Source: an uncultured Clostridium sp.
GTDB taxonomy: Bacteria; Bacillota_I; Bacilli_A; RF39; UBA660
Direction: 5' to 3'
Assembly: GCA_946402315.1 (NCBI GenBank)
Contig: CAMIWC010000002.1
Location: forward strand, 61,559-125,558
Length of the DNA stretch: 64,000 nucleotides
Positions 26,801 through 35,132 of this stretch are shown piece by piece. Under the pieces are notes generated by a model. That model made no database searches, had not been told where the DNA came from, and was given only the letters and a program-made list of their open reading frames with translations. Every line of letters starts with the position of its first letter. Position 1 is the stretch's first letter. The position numbers were made by a program, and so were the translations under genes.

Positions 26801-29458
26801 TCTGAATTTAAAAATATAAAAATAAATAGATCTAATTTATATGATTTATATGTTCCTGAAGATAATGAAGAAGTTTTTAAAAAGAGTAAAACTGATGAAG
26901 AGAAAAAAGAAGCAATTAATAGTGCTTTAAGAAAATTAGAATCTCATGAATTTATAAAATCTAGTTATGATGAAGGGGTAGAATTATTCTCTTTAAAATG
27001 TAAAATAAAAGAATCTAATCTAGGAGAAGACCCTGAAATACCTAATGAATATTTTAGAACTACTGATGAAATGATGGATGAATTTAGTTTCTTAGATCAT
27101 GATTTGGCTGAAAATATAGTAATAGATAACCCTAGAAAAGTTATGGATTTAGTAGATGAATTTGAAGTAATAGAGTATCCTGAAGTACCTTATTCACCTA
27201 TTATTGAGGATTCACAAAAGATAGTTACTGATATGGTATATGATAAATGCGAAAGTATTTATGGTAGTCCACTTCCATATAATATTGAAGAGCGTTTATC
27301 TAAAGAACTATATGGAGATTGTGTCTTTGAATTATTAAAGAAACAATTTAAAGAAAAATATCCTGATAAAGAAGAATCTGATTATCAAGAAGAGTTATAT
27401 GCTGAACTTAATAAAACTATAAGAAGTGGATTTGAACATATTAAAGATTTATTAAGAAAAGATATTAAGAAAGATAATCCTGATTTTGATGATAAACAAA
27501 TTGAAGGTAAATTAACTAAGACTTTAGGTGGAGTAATTGGTGGAGGATTTGATGTTATTTATCTTATTGCTCAAAAACTGGTTAAACACTCTAATGATGA
27601 TGGCTACTTAGTTGGATCTCGTGGATCTGTTGGATCAAGTTTTGTTGCAACTATGATGGGTATAACAGAAGTTAATCCACTTCCAGCACATTATGTTTGT
27701 CCTAAATGTAAACATTCAATTTTTGATGATAAAGATGGTAACAGTCTAGGAGCAACTTATTCATCTGGTTTTGACCTTCCTGATTTAAAATGTCCAGAAT
27801 GTGGAACTCCAATGAGTAAAAATGGACAAGATATGCCATTTGCAACATTCTTAGGATTTAATGCTGATAAAGTACCAGATATTGACTTAAACTTCTCTGG
27901 AGATAATCAAGCTAGTGCTCATGAATATACTAAAGAGTTGTTTGGTACTGATAATGTATATCGTGCTGGTACTATTGGTACAGTCGCAGATAAAACTGCT
28001 TATGGATTCGTTCAAGGTTATGAAGAATCTAAAGAGTTTGACAAATTAAAAGTAATAATGAATTCTTATGGACTTAAACCTCCGTCAAAGGATGATTTAA
28101 AGAAAAAAGGACTTATTAAGAGTAGACTTAGAAACTGTGAAACAGAACGTATATCAATAGGATGTACTGGTGTTAAGAGAACTACTGGACAACATCCAGG
28201 AGGAATTGTAGTAGTTCCAGGATATAGAGATGTCTTTGACTTTACTCCATTCCAATATCCAGCTAATGATCCTACTGTTCCTTGGAGAACTACTCACTTT
28301 GATTACCATGCAATTGATCAAGACTTATTAAAACTAGATATTCTTGGTCACGATGATCCTACTGTACTTAGACTTTTACAAGATTTATCTAAAGAAGCGA
28401 TTATCTTAGGTGATGATAAAAATAAATATCCACTTAATGAAGCTGGAGAAGTAGATGTTACATGTATTCCGTTAGATGATAAAGAAACAATGAAAATATT
28501 CTCATCTACAAATTCATTAGGTGTTACTGAAGAAGAAATAATGTGTCCAACTGGAACATTAGGTGTTCCTGAATTTGGTACAAAGTTTGTTATTCAAATG
28601 TTAGTTGATACTAAACCAACTACATTTGCTGAACTTGTTAAAATATCAGGATTATCTCATGGTACTGATGTATGGCTTGGTAATGCTCAAGACTTAATTA
28701 CTAATAAAATCGTACCATTTAAAGAAGTTATTGGATGCCGTGATGATATTATGGTTTACCTAAGTTATCATGGAGTAGTACCAATTAAAGCATTCAAAAT
28801 AATGGAATTTGTTCGTAAAGGTAAAGCTTCTAAAGAACCAGATACATGGGAAAATTGGAAACAAGTAATGTTAGATGCTAAGATTGAACCTTGGTTTATT
28901 GATTCTTGTCAAAAGATTAAGTACATGTTCCCTAAAGCTCATGCAGCTGCTTATGTAACAAGTGCCTTTAGAATAGCTTGGTACAAAGTCCATCATCCAA
29001 TTCTATATTATGCTGCTTACTTCTCAATTAGATGTGAAGCATTTGATATAGATTCTATGGTTAGAGGATATGATGGAATCAAAAATAAGTTACTTGAAAT
29101 AGATGAAAAAGGAGCTAGTGCTACTAATAAAGAAAAAGATACATATGATGTATTAAGAGTATGTTTAGAAGCCGCAGCTCGTGGTATTAAATTTAAAAAT
29201 GTAGATATAAATGAATCTGATGGTAAATACTTTAAGATTGATAAAGATAGAAAAACTCTTATTATTCCATTTAAAGCAATGGATGGCCTTGGAGAAAATG
29301 TTGCCCAAGGTATAGTAGAAGAAAGAGAAAAAGAACCATTTATTAGTATTGAAGATTTACAAAAAAGAGGACATGTATCTAAAACGTTAATTGATAATAT
29401 GACTAAGATGGGAATCTTAGATGGACTTAGTGATAGTAATCAGTTGACATTGTTCTAA
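23825..29458 (+). CDS. polC: DNA polymerase III PolC, enlarged by three insertions
   Basis: The main replicative polymerase of low-GC Gram-positives, with built-in proofreading. It has 1877 residues against about 1,430-1,470 usually. Order: N-terminal domain; OB fold (~210-320); PHP start (RIELHTHTKMSDMD, ITDHDCC); insertion 1, a charged coiled coil (~389-437); epsilon-type exonuclease beginning VVFDTETTG (Asp475, Glu477); insertion 2 (~614-721) with an Ig/cadherin-like beta sandwich; exonuclease end HHRADYD (723-729); PHP end; insertion 3 (~962-1072, helical); palm and fingers with a four-Cys zinc site (CPKC...CPEC), catalytic PDIDLNFS and GTIGTVADKTAYG. Exonuclease and polymerase residues are all retained, and the frame is open throughout. 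AGGGGG precedes ATG 23825. Confidence 0.95.
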   Translation: MDKEIKNLLEKLKIDLKYYGEFDNATVVKVAINKKYNVVSLYLNTESNLSIELYEELEKSLNIFFNSDRSLVFINPKNRNLDCFNSYFNKAFKILEKNNPIINIFSDRLVRVEDNYYVEVLNKAEQKQIGLFLKDINSYINMYGYSVSISTQINEEKRNDIKHSIDNEKEKTKEEVKEIEHQKEERKKEAILLKKQREEKIKIEKEQTDDSVLKGRAILDKVKSIKELIKEEDSVSIEGEIFGVDTFEPASHEFKIITLKVTDYTDSITAKLFLRDDEEYNSIIKRLKAGTSVRLRGYTKVDKYSGSELVLNLRDINVIEKVVNKRVDNYPRKRIELHTHTKMSDMDSVCDEVDLVKQAIKWGHPGIAITDHDCCQAFPHVYGEVSKYNKGLDAPVKDAKKKVEELEKEVEEHPEKANLLELAKEELEAAKETRKNTPNFKALYGCELEMSEDFLNIVYNLKDGKIDDLTFVVFDTETTGFNAGLNDSMIEIGAVKVKNGVITDERFDELINPGCHIDPVITSLTGISDYKVRDADNEENVTKRFKDFIGDAVLVAHNAKFDKSMLDMAYYKYNLGVLTNPIVDTLNLSRVINPDLKRHSLSALTKFYKIEMDEVDNEDDEDRVVSVEEEIDFNNDLSGIKEIKVNGNVAYSDEDKKLIQIEFEEETEVNIEVTYIDSSTTSVINLGSRKELIKPGKNNILIKYVDNNEEKEVTIVVNKVRSHHRADYDAEKSAEMFIKMLGSIKGLNTLNELASVDFLAETIGLELNPLETEYDNIPHKTVAEKVINDNSRSMHVNLIAQNKVGLKNLFKIISYANTGFLLKYARIPRRIIEENREGLLIGSCCENGEIFDIALTRTEDDLIKAMSFYDYIEIQPPTNYLYLVKNRDINSIEEIHQVINKIITCAKKAGKIVCATGDVHNINKEDLIYREIVVNQSSPSKGRHPLARYLNHQAISPANESLLETYKKKNKNEYNEDLSLVEEKILKIIISLSEFKNIKINRSNLYDLYVPEDNEEVFKKSKTDEEKKEAINSALRKLESHEFIKSSYDEGVELFSLKCKIKESNLGEDPEIPNEYFRTTDEMMDEFSFLDHDLAENIVIDNPRKVMDLVDEFEVIEYPEVPYSPIIEDSQKIVTDMVYDKCESIYGSPLPYNIEERLSKELYGDCVFELLKKQFKEKYPDKEESDYQEELYAELNKTIRSGFEHIKDLLRKDIKKDNPDFDDKQIEGKLTKTLGGVIGGGFDVIYLIAQKLVKHSNDDGYLVGSRGSVGSSFVATMMGITEVNPLPAHYVCPKCKHSIFDDKDGNSLGATYSSGFDLPDLKCPECGTPMSKNGQDMPFATFLGFNADKVPDIDLNFSGDNQASAHEYTKELFGTDNVYRAGTIGTVADKTAYGFVQGYEESKEFDKLKVIMNSYGLKPPSKDDLKKKGLIKSRLRNCETERISIGCTGVKRTTGQHPGGIVVVPGYRDVFDFTPFQYPANDPTVPWRTTHFDYHAIDQDLLKLDILGHDDPTVLRLLQDLSKEAIILGDDKNKYPLNEAGEVDVTCIPLDDKETMKIFSSTNSLGVTEEEIMCPTGTLGVPEFGTKFVIQMLVDTKPTTFAELVKISGLSHGTDVWLGNAQDLITNKIVPFKEVIGCRDDIMVYLSYHGVVPIKAFKIMEFVRKGKASKEPDTWENWKQVMLDAKIEPWFIDSCQKIKYMFPKAHAAAYVTSAFRIAWYKVHHPILYYAAYFSIRCEAFDIDSMVRGYDGIKNKLLEIDEKGASATNKEKDTYDVLRVCLEAAARGIKFKNVDINESDGKYFKIDKDRKTLIIPFKAMDGLGENVAQGIVEEREKEPFISIEDLQKRGHVSKTLIDNMTKMGILDGLSDSNQLTLF
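25664..25987 (+). other. Insertion with Ig/cadherin-like domain inside the PolC exonuclease
   Basis: Codons ~614-721 of polC separate the exonuclease block ALTKFYKIEMD from its last motif HHRADYD, which lie close together in ordinary PolC. An acidic linker is followed by a roughly 80-residue beta-rich unit (IKEIKVNGNV ... LIKPGKNNILIKYV ... VTIVVNK) resembling cadherin-like beta-sandwich domains of surface proteins. Domain identity is by pattern memory. Confidence 0.65.
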
Positions 29459-29479
29459 CTAGAAAAAATAAGCAAAATA

Positions 29480-29488
29480 TGATATAAT
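29480..29488 (+). promoter_or_regulatory. Extended -10 promoter of the small-ORF operon
   Basis: TGATATAAT, a full match to TGnTATAAT, 18 nt before the GTG at 29507. A TTGACA at 29444 is too far away to be its -35. Confidence 0.6.
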
Positions 29489-29506
29489 ATTAGATGAGGT
29501 GGTTGT

Positions 29507-29680
29507 GTGGATAATTTAATCGAATTAGCAACTTTTAATGATGATAAATTTGGTATGGTAACTCAATTTATTGATAACCAATATACAATTGTATTTATGA
29601 AAAAAACTGATAATGGTTATATACCAATTACACCAGAAGAAAACAATAAACTTAAAAGCAAATATTTAGGTGGTGAATAA
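29507..29680 (+). CDS. 57-residue soluble protein, unknown function
   Basis: A small gene starting with GTG (MDNLIELATFNDDK...) and ending LKSKYLGGE. GAGGTGG lies 4 bases upstream of the GTG and an extended -10 lies 18 bases upstream. It has no membrane segment and shows alternating beta-like hydrophobics (MVTQFIDNQYTIVFMKK). Its stop is 1 base before the ATG of the 600-residue gene, whose ribosome site is inside its last codons, so the two are an operon. Function is not recognised. Confidence 0.65.
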   Translation: MDNLIELATFNDDKFGMVTQFIDNQYTIVFMKKTDNGYIPITPEENNKLKSKYLGGE

Positions 29681-29681
29681 A

Positions 29682-31484
29682 ATGGATACATTTAAAAGTG
29701 AATTTACAGCATTTTTAATGCAAATAACTGGATTTACTACTATTGATGAACTACGCACAAATGGATATGACATTTTACTAAATCGTTTAGATACAATTTA
29801 TTTATTAAATAAAGAAGCTGAAGCTATTGCTAATGGAGAACTACATGCAATTAATCCAGATGCTCCAGCTAAACTTTCAACAACTGCAAAAATAGTGAAA
29901 GATCAAATAATTAATGGCTATTTTTCTAATCAAGTTATTAGACAAATGATAGGATATTTTGATCGTCCCGATATTCCTGAATCAGAAAGAATACCAGCAG
30001 TTCCTGTTGAAAATAGGGCAGAAGCTTTCAATAATCTTATTACTAGATATGGTTTCTTTAGTGATGCAGTAACTCGTTACATAACTCCTTTAGGAGATAC
30101 TCCTTTAACTGATGAGGTTTTAGAATCTGTACGAGTTGCTATACAGGGTGATGTTATTTCATTTCCTGAATTGTTTGATCGAGTAAATAATGAATGGGAA
30201 GAATATGTTATTAATTCAGCTGCAGATGCAGATAGGGCTTTCGATTTTGGTGCAGAAGTAGATAGATTAATTGCTGGATTATCTCCAGAATTGCAAACTG
30301 ACATCAAAAATTATGCAAGAACATATTATGATAAGAGAGAAGAATTTGAATCTTTAACTGGAGAAGCTAAAGAAACTGCACAAAGAGAATTAGATGAATT
30401 AACTGATTTAATAGAAGAAAAATTTTCTCATGTTCCAGGATTGAATGAGTTGTTTTATTACTATGTTGAAAGTATAGAAGTTGAAGAAAGTTATAGAGAG
30501 GCGGATGAAGCAGGAAGAAGACCACCGGAATTACCAGATGAAACAATTCATGAACCAGATGTAACTAGAAGTCAAAATGTAAATAGCAGATTTCTTGTAG
30601 ATCCTGTTACTGGTGAGGTAATTGAAAATAGAGGATCTTTTGAACAAAGAGTAAGAAATACAACTAGAGTTGTTGAAGGATACTCTTGGAGAAATGAAGA
30701 GACTATTGTAACAAGACTTAATGAAGAAAGAGAAAAAATTGTTAAGAAGAACATGCCTGGAAAGGTAGAAGATCTTAAAACACAATTAAAAGATCAAAGA
30801 AAAGCAAAACCTAAAAACAAAGCAGCTATTAAAAAGACAAAAGAACAAATTAAAACATTACAAGCAAAAAGAAAGGTGCTTGAAGACAAATATGGACCTA
30901 ATTGGGAAGAAGCGTATAAGAGAGAGTTAGAAGCATCAGTTTTAAGAGCACAAGTTCAAACATGCGATAGAGTATATGGAGTTAATGAAGCTGCTCAAGC
31001 ACGCGCAGAAAGAAGAGCTGCTATGGAGCGTGGTGAAACACTTCCTGAATCAACAAAAGAGGTTTCATTTGATGAATTAAGATTTGTTGCTAGAAATTTT
31101 GAACAAAGAACAATGGAAGATGGTAGTTCCGTATTAGTTGATAGAGAAACGAATCGTCCAGTATTATCTGAAAGAACAAAAGCTATATACGGATTTGCTC
31201 ATAATATAATGGAGGCTTATGGAAGTAATTCTCCAGATGCAGTATTCAATAATGATGTTAGAACATATTATGAATATGTTATGAGAGAAAGTAAAAAAGC
31301 AATGCTTAGTGATGGTGAAGTAACAACTGAAACACTTACAGGAATTGTTTCTAGTCTTCACGTAAATCAATTTAAAGAAGCAATGTTAGGTAGTGTTGAA
31401 AAAACGACTGCTACAGAAGCGTTCTTTGCTGCTCAAACACCAAGAACAGCAGCAAGAACTACAGAAGAAACAAGAACAGTATAA
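29682..31484 (+). CDS. Large soluble helical protein of unknown function
   Basis: A 600-residue protein with no signal peptide or membrane helix. It is predominantly helical and charged, with a Lys-rich coiled coil (about 365-405, KDQRKAKPKNKAAIKKTKEQ) and a Thr/Ala-rich C-terminus (TPRTAARTTEETRTV). Codon use is less AT-biased than its dnaG neighbour, with more CGT, GCG and CGC codons, similar to the TrbL-like gene at 15829. That likeness is an eye judgement and might mean shared ancestry or high expression. The start ATG 29682 is chosen over the in-frame GTG at 29670, which belongs to the AGGTGG ribosome site. I do not recognise a family. Confidence 0.7.
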   Translation: MDTFKSEFTAFLMQITGFTTIDELRTNGYDILLNRLDTIYLLNKEAEAIANGELHAINPDAPAKLSTTAKIVKDQIINGYFSNQVIRQMIGYFDRPDIPESERIPAVPVENRAEAFNNLITRYGFFSDAVTRYITPLGDTPLTDEVLESVRVAIQGDVISFPELFDRVNNEWEEYVINSAADADRAFDFGAEVDRLIAGLSPELQTDIKNYARTYYDKREEFESLTGEAKETAQRELDELTDLIEEKFSHVPGLNELFYYYVESIEVEESYREADEAGRRPPELPDETIHEPDVTRSQNVNSRFLVDPVTGEVIENRGSFEQRVRNTTRVVEGYSWRNEETIVTRLNEEREKIVKKNMPGKVEDLKTQLKDQRKAKPKNKAAIKKTKEQIKTLQAKRKVLEDKYGPNWEEAYKRELEASVLRAQVQTCDRVYGVNEAAQARAERRAAMERGETLPESTKEVSFDELRFVARNFEQRTMEDGSSVLVDRETNRPVLSERTKAIYGFAHNIMEAYGSNSPDAVFNNDVRTYYEYVMRESKKAMLSDGEVTTETLTGIVSSLHVNQFKEAMLGSVEKTTATEAFFAAQTPRTAARTTEETRTV

Positions 31485-31488
31485 AAAT

Positions 31489-31517
31489 AGAAGTAAGTAG
31501 AAGTACTTCTTCTTTTT
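31489..31517 (+). terminator. Probable Rho-independent terminator
   Basis: The stem AGAAGTA/TACTTCT with an 8-nt loop is followed by TCTTTTT. It lies between the 600-residue protein gene and dnaG. Confidence 0.65.
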
Positions 31518-31535
31518 AAATTATAAGGAGGAAAT

Positions 31536-33275
31536 ATGAATAATGATATTGTTAATGAAATAAGACAAAAAGTAGATATTGTTGACATCGTATCTGAATA
31601 TATTCCTCTTGTCCAAAAAGGAAAAAACTTCTTTGGAGTTTGTCCTTTTCATGATGATACAAATCCATCTATGAGTGTAAGTCGTGAAAAACAAATATAT
31701 AGATGTTTCTCTTGTGGAGCAAGTGGTAACGTTTATAATTTCTTAATGGACTATAATCATATAGATTTTAAAGAAGCATTACGAATATTAGGAGAAAAAA
31801 CTGGTGTTGATGTAGGTGGAATTAAAGTAGAAAAGACACCTAATAAATATGATAGACTTTATGAAATATATGAAATCGCTAATAAGTATTATCAAAATAA
31901 TATTAATACTAAAGCTGGAACTAAAGCTAAAAAGTATTTAGAAACTCGTAAAATAGATGAAGAATTAATCAAAGAATTTGGAATAGGTTTATCACTTGAT
32001 AGTATGGATTCTTTAACTATGATTCTTACTAATAAGAATTATAATTTAAAAGAATTAGATGCAATTGGACTGGTTTCAAATAATCATGATTATTTTATAA
32101 ATAGAATTACTTTTCCATTATATGATCCTAGTGGTAATGTAGTAGGATTTAGTGCTAGAATTTATGATGGTTCTAATCAAAATAAATATTTAAATACTAA
32201 AGAAACAATTATTTTTAAAAAAGGAAGTTGTTTATATAATTATCACATTGCTAGAGATTATGCCCGTAAAGAAAAATTCCTTCTAATAGTCGAAGGATTT
32301 ATGGATGCAATAAGATTATCTAGTATTGGATATAAAAATGTAGTTGCTTTAATGGGAACTGCATTAACTGATGAACAAATTAGTTTAATAAAAAAATTAT
32401 CTAATAATATTTATTTATGTTTAGATGGAGATAATCCAGGAAGAAATGCTGCTTTATCTAATGGAGAACTTTTAACTAAAGCTGGACTTAATGTTAAAGT
32501 AATTACACTTCCTAATGAAGATGGTGAACATGATCCAGATGAATATATTATTAAATATGGAAAAGATAGATTTGTTGGAATTTTAGAATCAGCATTAAAC
32601 TACAGTGATTATAAGATAAATTCACTTAAAAATGGAGTTAATTTTAATAGTGATGTTGAATTATCTAATTATATTAATTCTGTTATTGCTGAAGCTAGTA
32701 AGATAGATGATGAAATAAGAAGAGAAATAATCCTTAAAAAACTTGCAAATGAGGTAAATATAGGTTATAATACACTGGAAAAACGTTTGAGTGAGTACTT
32801 AGAATTTAAGAAGGTAACTAGTCAAAAAACAGTTCAAAAAAATGAAGTTGTACCTAAACCAAAACTTACTAAATATGATGTTGCAGCATATAATTTAATA
32901 TATGCTATGGTAAACAATAGTGATGTTATTAAGTTGTTTGAAGAGAAAAAAGTACAATTAATGACTAAAGAACTAAGAAGTTTAGCTAGTGAAATATGTT
33001 ATTACTATAAAAAATATGGTAATATCAATATGGCAGATTTTTATACTTACTTAAATGACAAAGAGGAGTTACTTACAATCTTTAATCATATTACTAATAT
33101 GAATCTAGAAGATAATATTAGTATTCAAGCTATTAATGATTATATTAGGGTAATAGAAGAATATAGAGTGAGGCAAGAGATAAAACGCCTAAATGAGCTG
33201 ATTAAGCAAGAGATAGACCCAATAGAAAAATCTAAAATAGCTGAGAAGATTAGATTGCTTAGAATTGGGGATTGA
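31536..33275 (+). CDS. dnaG: DNA primase
   Basis: A 579-residue primase that makes RNA primers at the fork. The N-terminal CHC2 zinc site is complete (Cys36, His39, Cys57, Cys60), followed by the catalytic core with [13 protein letters not shown] and a TOPRIM domain ([22 protein letters not shown]). The C-terminal helicase-interaction region is poorly conserved, as usual. AAGGAGG precedes ATG 31536. It heads the classic dnaG-rpoD-trmK operon. No clear promoter is visible in the short gap, so some read-through from upstream is possible. Confidence 0.96.
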   Translation: MNNDIVNEIRQKVDIVDIVSEYIPLVQKGKNFFGVCPFHDDTNPSMSVSREKQIYRCFSCGASGNVYNFLMDYNHIDFKEALRILGEKTGVDVGGIKVEKTPNKYDRLYEIYEIANKYYQNNINTKAGTKAKKYLETRKIDEELIKEFGIGLSLDSMDSLTMILTNKNYNLKELDAIGLVSNNHDYFINRITFPLYDPSGNVVGFSARIYDGSNQNKYLNTKETIIFKKGSCLYNYHIARDYARKEKFLLIVEGFMDAIRLSSIGYKNVVALMGTALTDEQISLIKKLSNNIYLCLDGDNPGRNAALSNGELLTKAGLNVKVITLPNEDGEHDPDEYIIKYGKDRFVGILESALNYSDYKINSLKNGVNFNSDVELSNYINSVIAEASKIDDEIRREIILKKLANEVNIGYNTLEKRLSEYLEFKKVTSQKTVQKNEVVPKPKLTKYDVAAYNLIYAMVNNSDVIKLFEEKKVQLMTKELRSLASEICYYYKKYGNINMADFYTYLNDKEELLTIFNHITNMNLEDNISIQAINDYIRVIEEYRVRQEIKRLNELIKQEIDPIEKSKIAEKIRLLRIGD

Positions 33276-33280
33276 AAACA

Positions 33281-34369
33281 ATGGTAGAAGAAATAAAAAC
33301 TATTGAAGCAAGAAAAGAAGCCTTACTTAAAAAAGGTAAAGAAAATGGTTATATAACATATGAAGAGTTAGCACTAGAACTTAAAGGATTAGATGTAGAT
33401 AGTGATACTCTAGATGATTTATATAATGCTCTTGTTGATAATAATATCGAAGTAATTTCTGAAACTGCTGATAATGATGATACAACTGATGATCCAGAGG
33501 ATTTAGTAGTTGAAGACCTAACAATGTCTAAAGACATTAAAATTAACGATCCTGTTAGAATGTATTTAAAGGAAATAGGTCGCATAAACCTTCTTACAAC
33601 AGATGAAGAGTTTGAATATGCAAAACTTGCTGTTGAAGGAGATGAAAATGCTAAAAAGATTTTAGCAGAATCTAACTTACGTTTAGTAGTAAGTATTGCT
33701 AAACGTTATGTAGGGCGTGGAATGTTATTCTTAGATTTAATCCAAGAAGGAAACATTGGTCTTATGAAAGCCGTAGATAAATTTGATCCTACAAAAGGAT
33801 ATAAATTTAGTACATATGCCACATGGTGGATTAGACAAGCTATTACTCGTGCAATTGCTGACCAAGCAAGAACAATTCGTGTACCAGTACATATGGTAGA
33901 AACAATTAATAAACTTGCTCGTGTTCAAAGACAATTAACACAAGAATTAAATAGAGAACCAACAGAAGAAGAATTAGCTAAGAAGTTAGGTATTACTGTT
34001 GATAAGGTTCGTGAAGTATATAAAATAAGTCAAGATCCAGTATCTCTTGATACTCCAATTGGTGAAGAAGATGATTCCCACTTAGGAGATTTTATTAAAG
34101 ATGAAAGAACTATGTCACCTGAAGAATATGCAACTGTTGAAATGTTAAAAGAAGAACTAGCTAGTGTATTATCAACACTAACTGATCGTGAAGAAAAAGT
34201 ACTTCGTTTAAGATTTGGACTTGATGATGGACAATGTCGTACACTTGAAGAGGTTGGACAAATATTTGGTGTAACACGTGAACGTATTCGTCAAATAGAA
34301 GCTAAAGCTTTAAGAAAATTAAGACATCCATCTCGTTCTAAAAAACTAAAGGATTTCTTAATCGATTAA
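33281..34369 (+). CDS. rpoD: Primary sigma factor RpoD/SigA
   Basis: A 362-residue housekeeping sigma factor. After a short acidic N-terminal region come region 1.2 ([17 protein letters not shown]), region 2 with the -10 recognition helix ([33 protein letters not shown]), region 3 and region 4 with the -35 reading helix ([19 protein letters not shown]). ATG 33281 is favoured: GGGG at 33267-33270 is well spaced for it, while the in-frame TTG at 33272 is too close. It begins 5 bases after the dnaG stop. Its region 2.4-3 helix agrees with the many extended -10 promoters seen here. Confidence 0.97.
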   Translation: MVEEIKTIEARKEALLKKGKENGYITYEELALELKGLDVDSDTLDDLYNALVDNNIEVISETADNDDTTDDPEDLVVEDLTMSKDIKINDPVRMYLKEIGRINLLTTDEEFEYAKLAVEGDENAKKILAESNLRLVVSIAKRYVGRGMLFLDLIQEGNIGLMKAVDKFDPTKGYKFSTYATWWIRQAITRAIADQARTIRVPVHMVETINKLARVQRQLTQELNREPTEEELAKKLGITVDKVREVYKISQDPVSLDTPIGEEDDSHLGDFIKDERTMSPEEYATVEMLKEELASVLSTLTDREEKVLRLRFGLDDGQCRTLEEVGQIFGVTRERIRQIEAKALRKLRHPSRSKKLKDFLID

Positions 34370-35028
34370 TGAAAATAAGTAAAAGATTAAAAGAAATTGC
34401 ATCCTTAGTAGATGATAATACTAGCATAATAGATATCGGTTGCGATCATGCACTTCTCGATATCTTTTTAGTTCTAAATAAAGAATTAAAAAAAGTAGTC
34501 GCATCTGATAATAAAAAAGAACCTTTAAATAGTGCACTAGCTAATATTAAAAAATATCATTTAGAAGATAGAATAGAACTATCTTTAAGTGATGGCCTTA
34601 CTAACATTAGTAGTGATATAGATACTGTTATTATTTCTGGTATGGGTGGAGAATTAATAAAAGAAATACTTGATCCAAAATATTTGAAAAATGTAAATAC
34701 CTTAATTCTTTCTCCACAAAGTGATATTTACGAAGTAAGAGTTTATCTTAATGAGATTGGATATAAGTTTGTAGATGAAAGAATAATCCTTGATCAAGGT
34801 AAATATTATATAATTATGAAACTTATAAAAAAACAAGAAACACTTAATTATGAACAACTTAAATATGGACCAATACTTTTAAAAAATAAAAATGAAATTT
34901 TCTTTGAATATTATAATAATGCTTTAAAAGAAAAAATAAATATTCTTGATAAAGTACCAGAAAAGATAAAAGAAGAATTAAATGAAGAAATAGATGAATT
35001 AAATGAACTATTGGATAACTTTACATAG
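34369..35028 (+). CDS. trmK: tRNA (adenine-22-N1)-methyltransferase TrmK
   Basis: A 219-residue SAM-dependent methyltransferase that modifies A22 of tRNAs. The SAM-binding motif is SIIDIGCDHALLDIFL near residues 19-34, and the family motif is ISGMGGELIKEIL. The start ATG shares a base with the rpoD stop (TAATG), and no Shine-Dalgarno is seen, so translation is probably coupled to rpoD. The dnaG-sigA-trmK order is conserved in Bacillota, which supports the call. Confidence 0.92.
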   Translation: MKISKRLKEIASLVDDNTSIIDIGCDHALLDIFLVLNKELKKVVASDNKKEPLNSALANIKKYHLEDRIELSLSDGLTNISSDIDTVIISGMGGELIKEILDPKYLKNVNTLILSPQSDIYEVRVYLNEIGYKFVDERIILDQGKYYIIMKLIKKQETLNYEQLKYGPILLKNKNEIFFEYYNNALKEKINILDKVPEKIKEELNEEIDELNELLDNFT

Positions 35029-35041
35029 GTTATCCTTTTTT
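35013..35041 (+). terminator. Rho-independent terminator of dnaG-rpoD-trmK
   Basis: The stem GGATAAC/GTTATCC with a 9-nt loop, then T6, around the trmK stop. Confidence 0.75.
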
Positions 35042-35094
35042 GTGTCTAATTTACATTTTATATTTACAAATAAATCATATTATTAAAGTCTCTT

Positions 35095-35103
35095 TGTTAT
35101 AAT
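35095..35103 (+). promoter_or_regulatory. Extended -10 promoter of the prepilin-like gene
   Basis: TGTTATAAT, a full TGnTATAAT match, 29 nt before the ATG at 35133. Confidence 0.6.
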
Positions 35104-35132
35104 TAAATTAGGAAAATAGGGTTGGTGGTCTT

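Noticed and set aside
29444..29449. TTGACA at the end of polC as a -35 element
   Set aside because: It lies 33 nt from the next TATAAT, too far for a sigma-70 promoter.
23825..29458. PolC length explained by frameshift, assembly error or gene fusion
   Set aside because: A single open frame runs throughout, all motifs are in the normal order and the insertions are flanked by intact conserved blocks.
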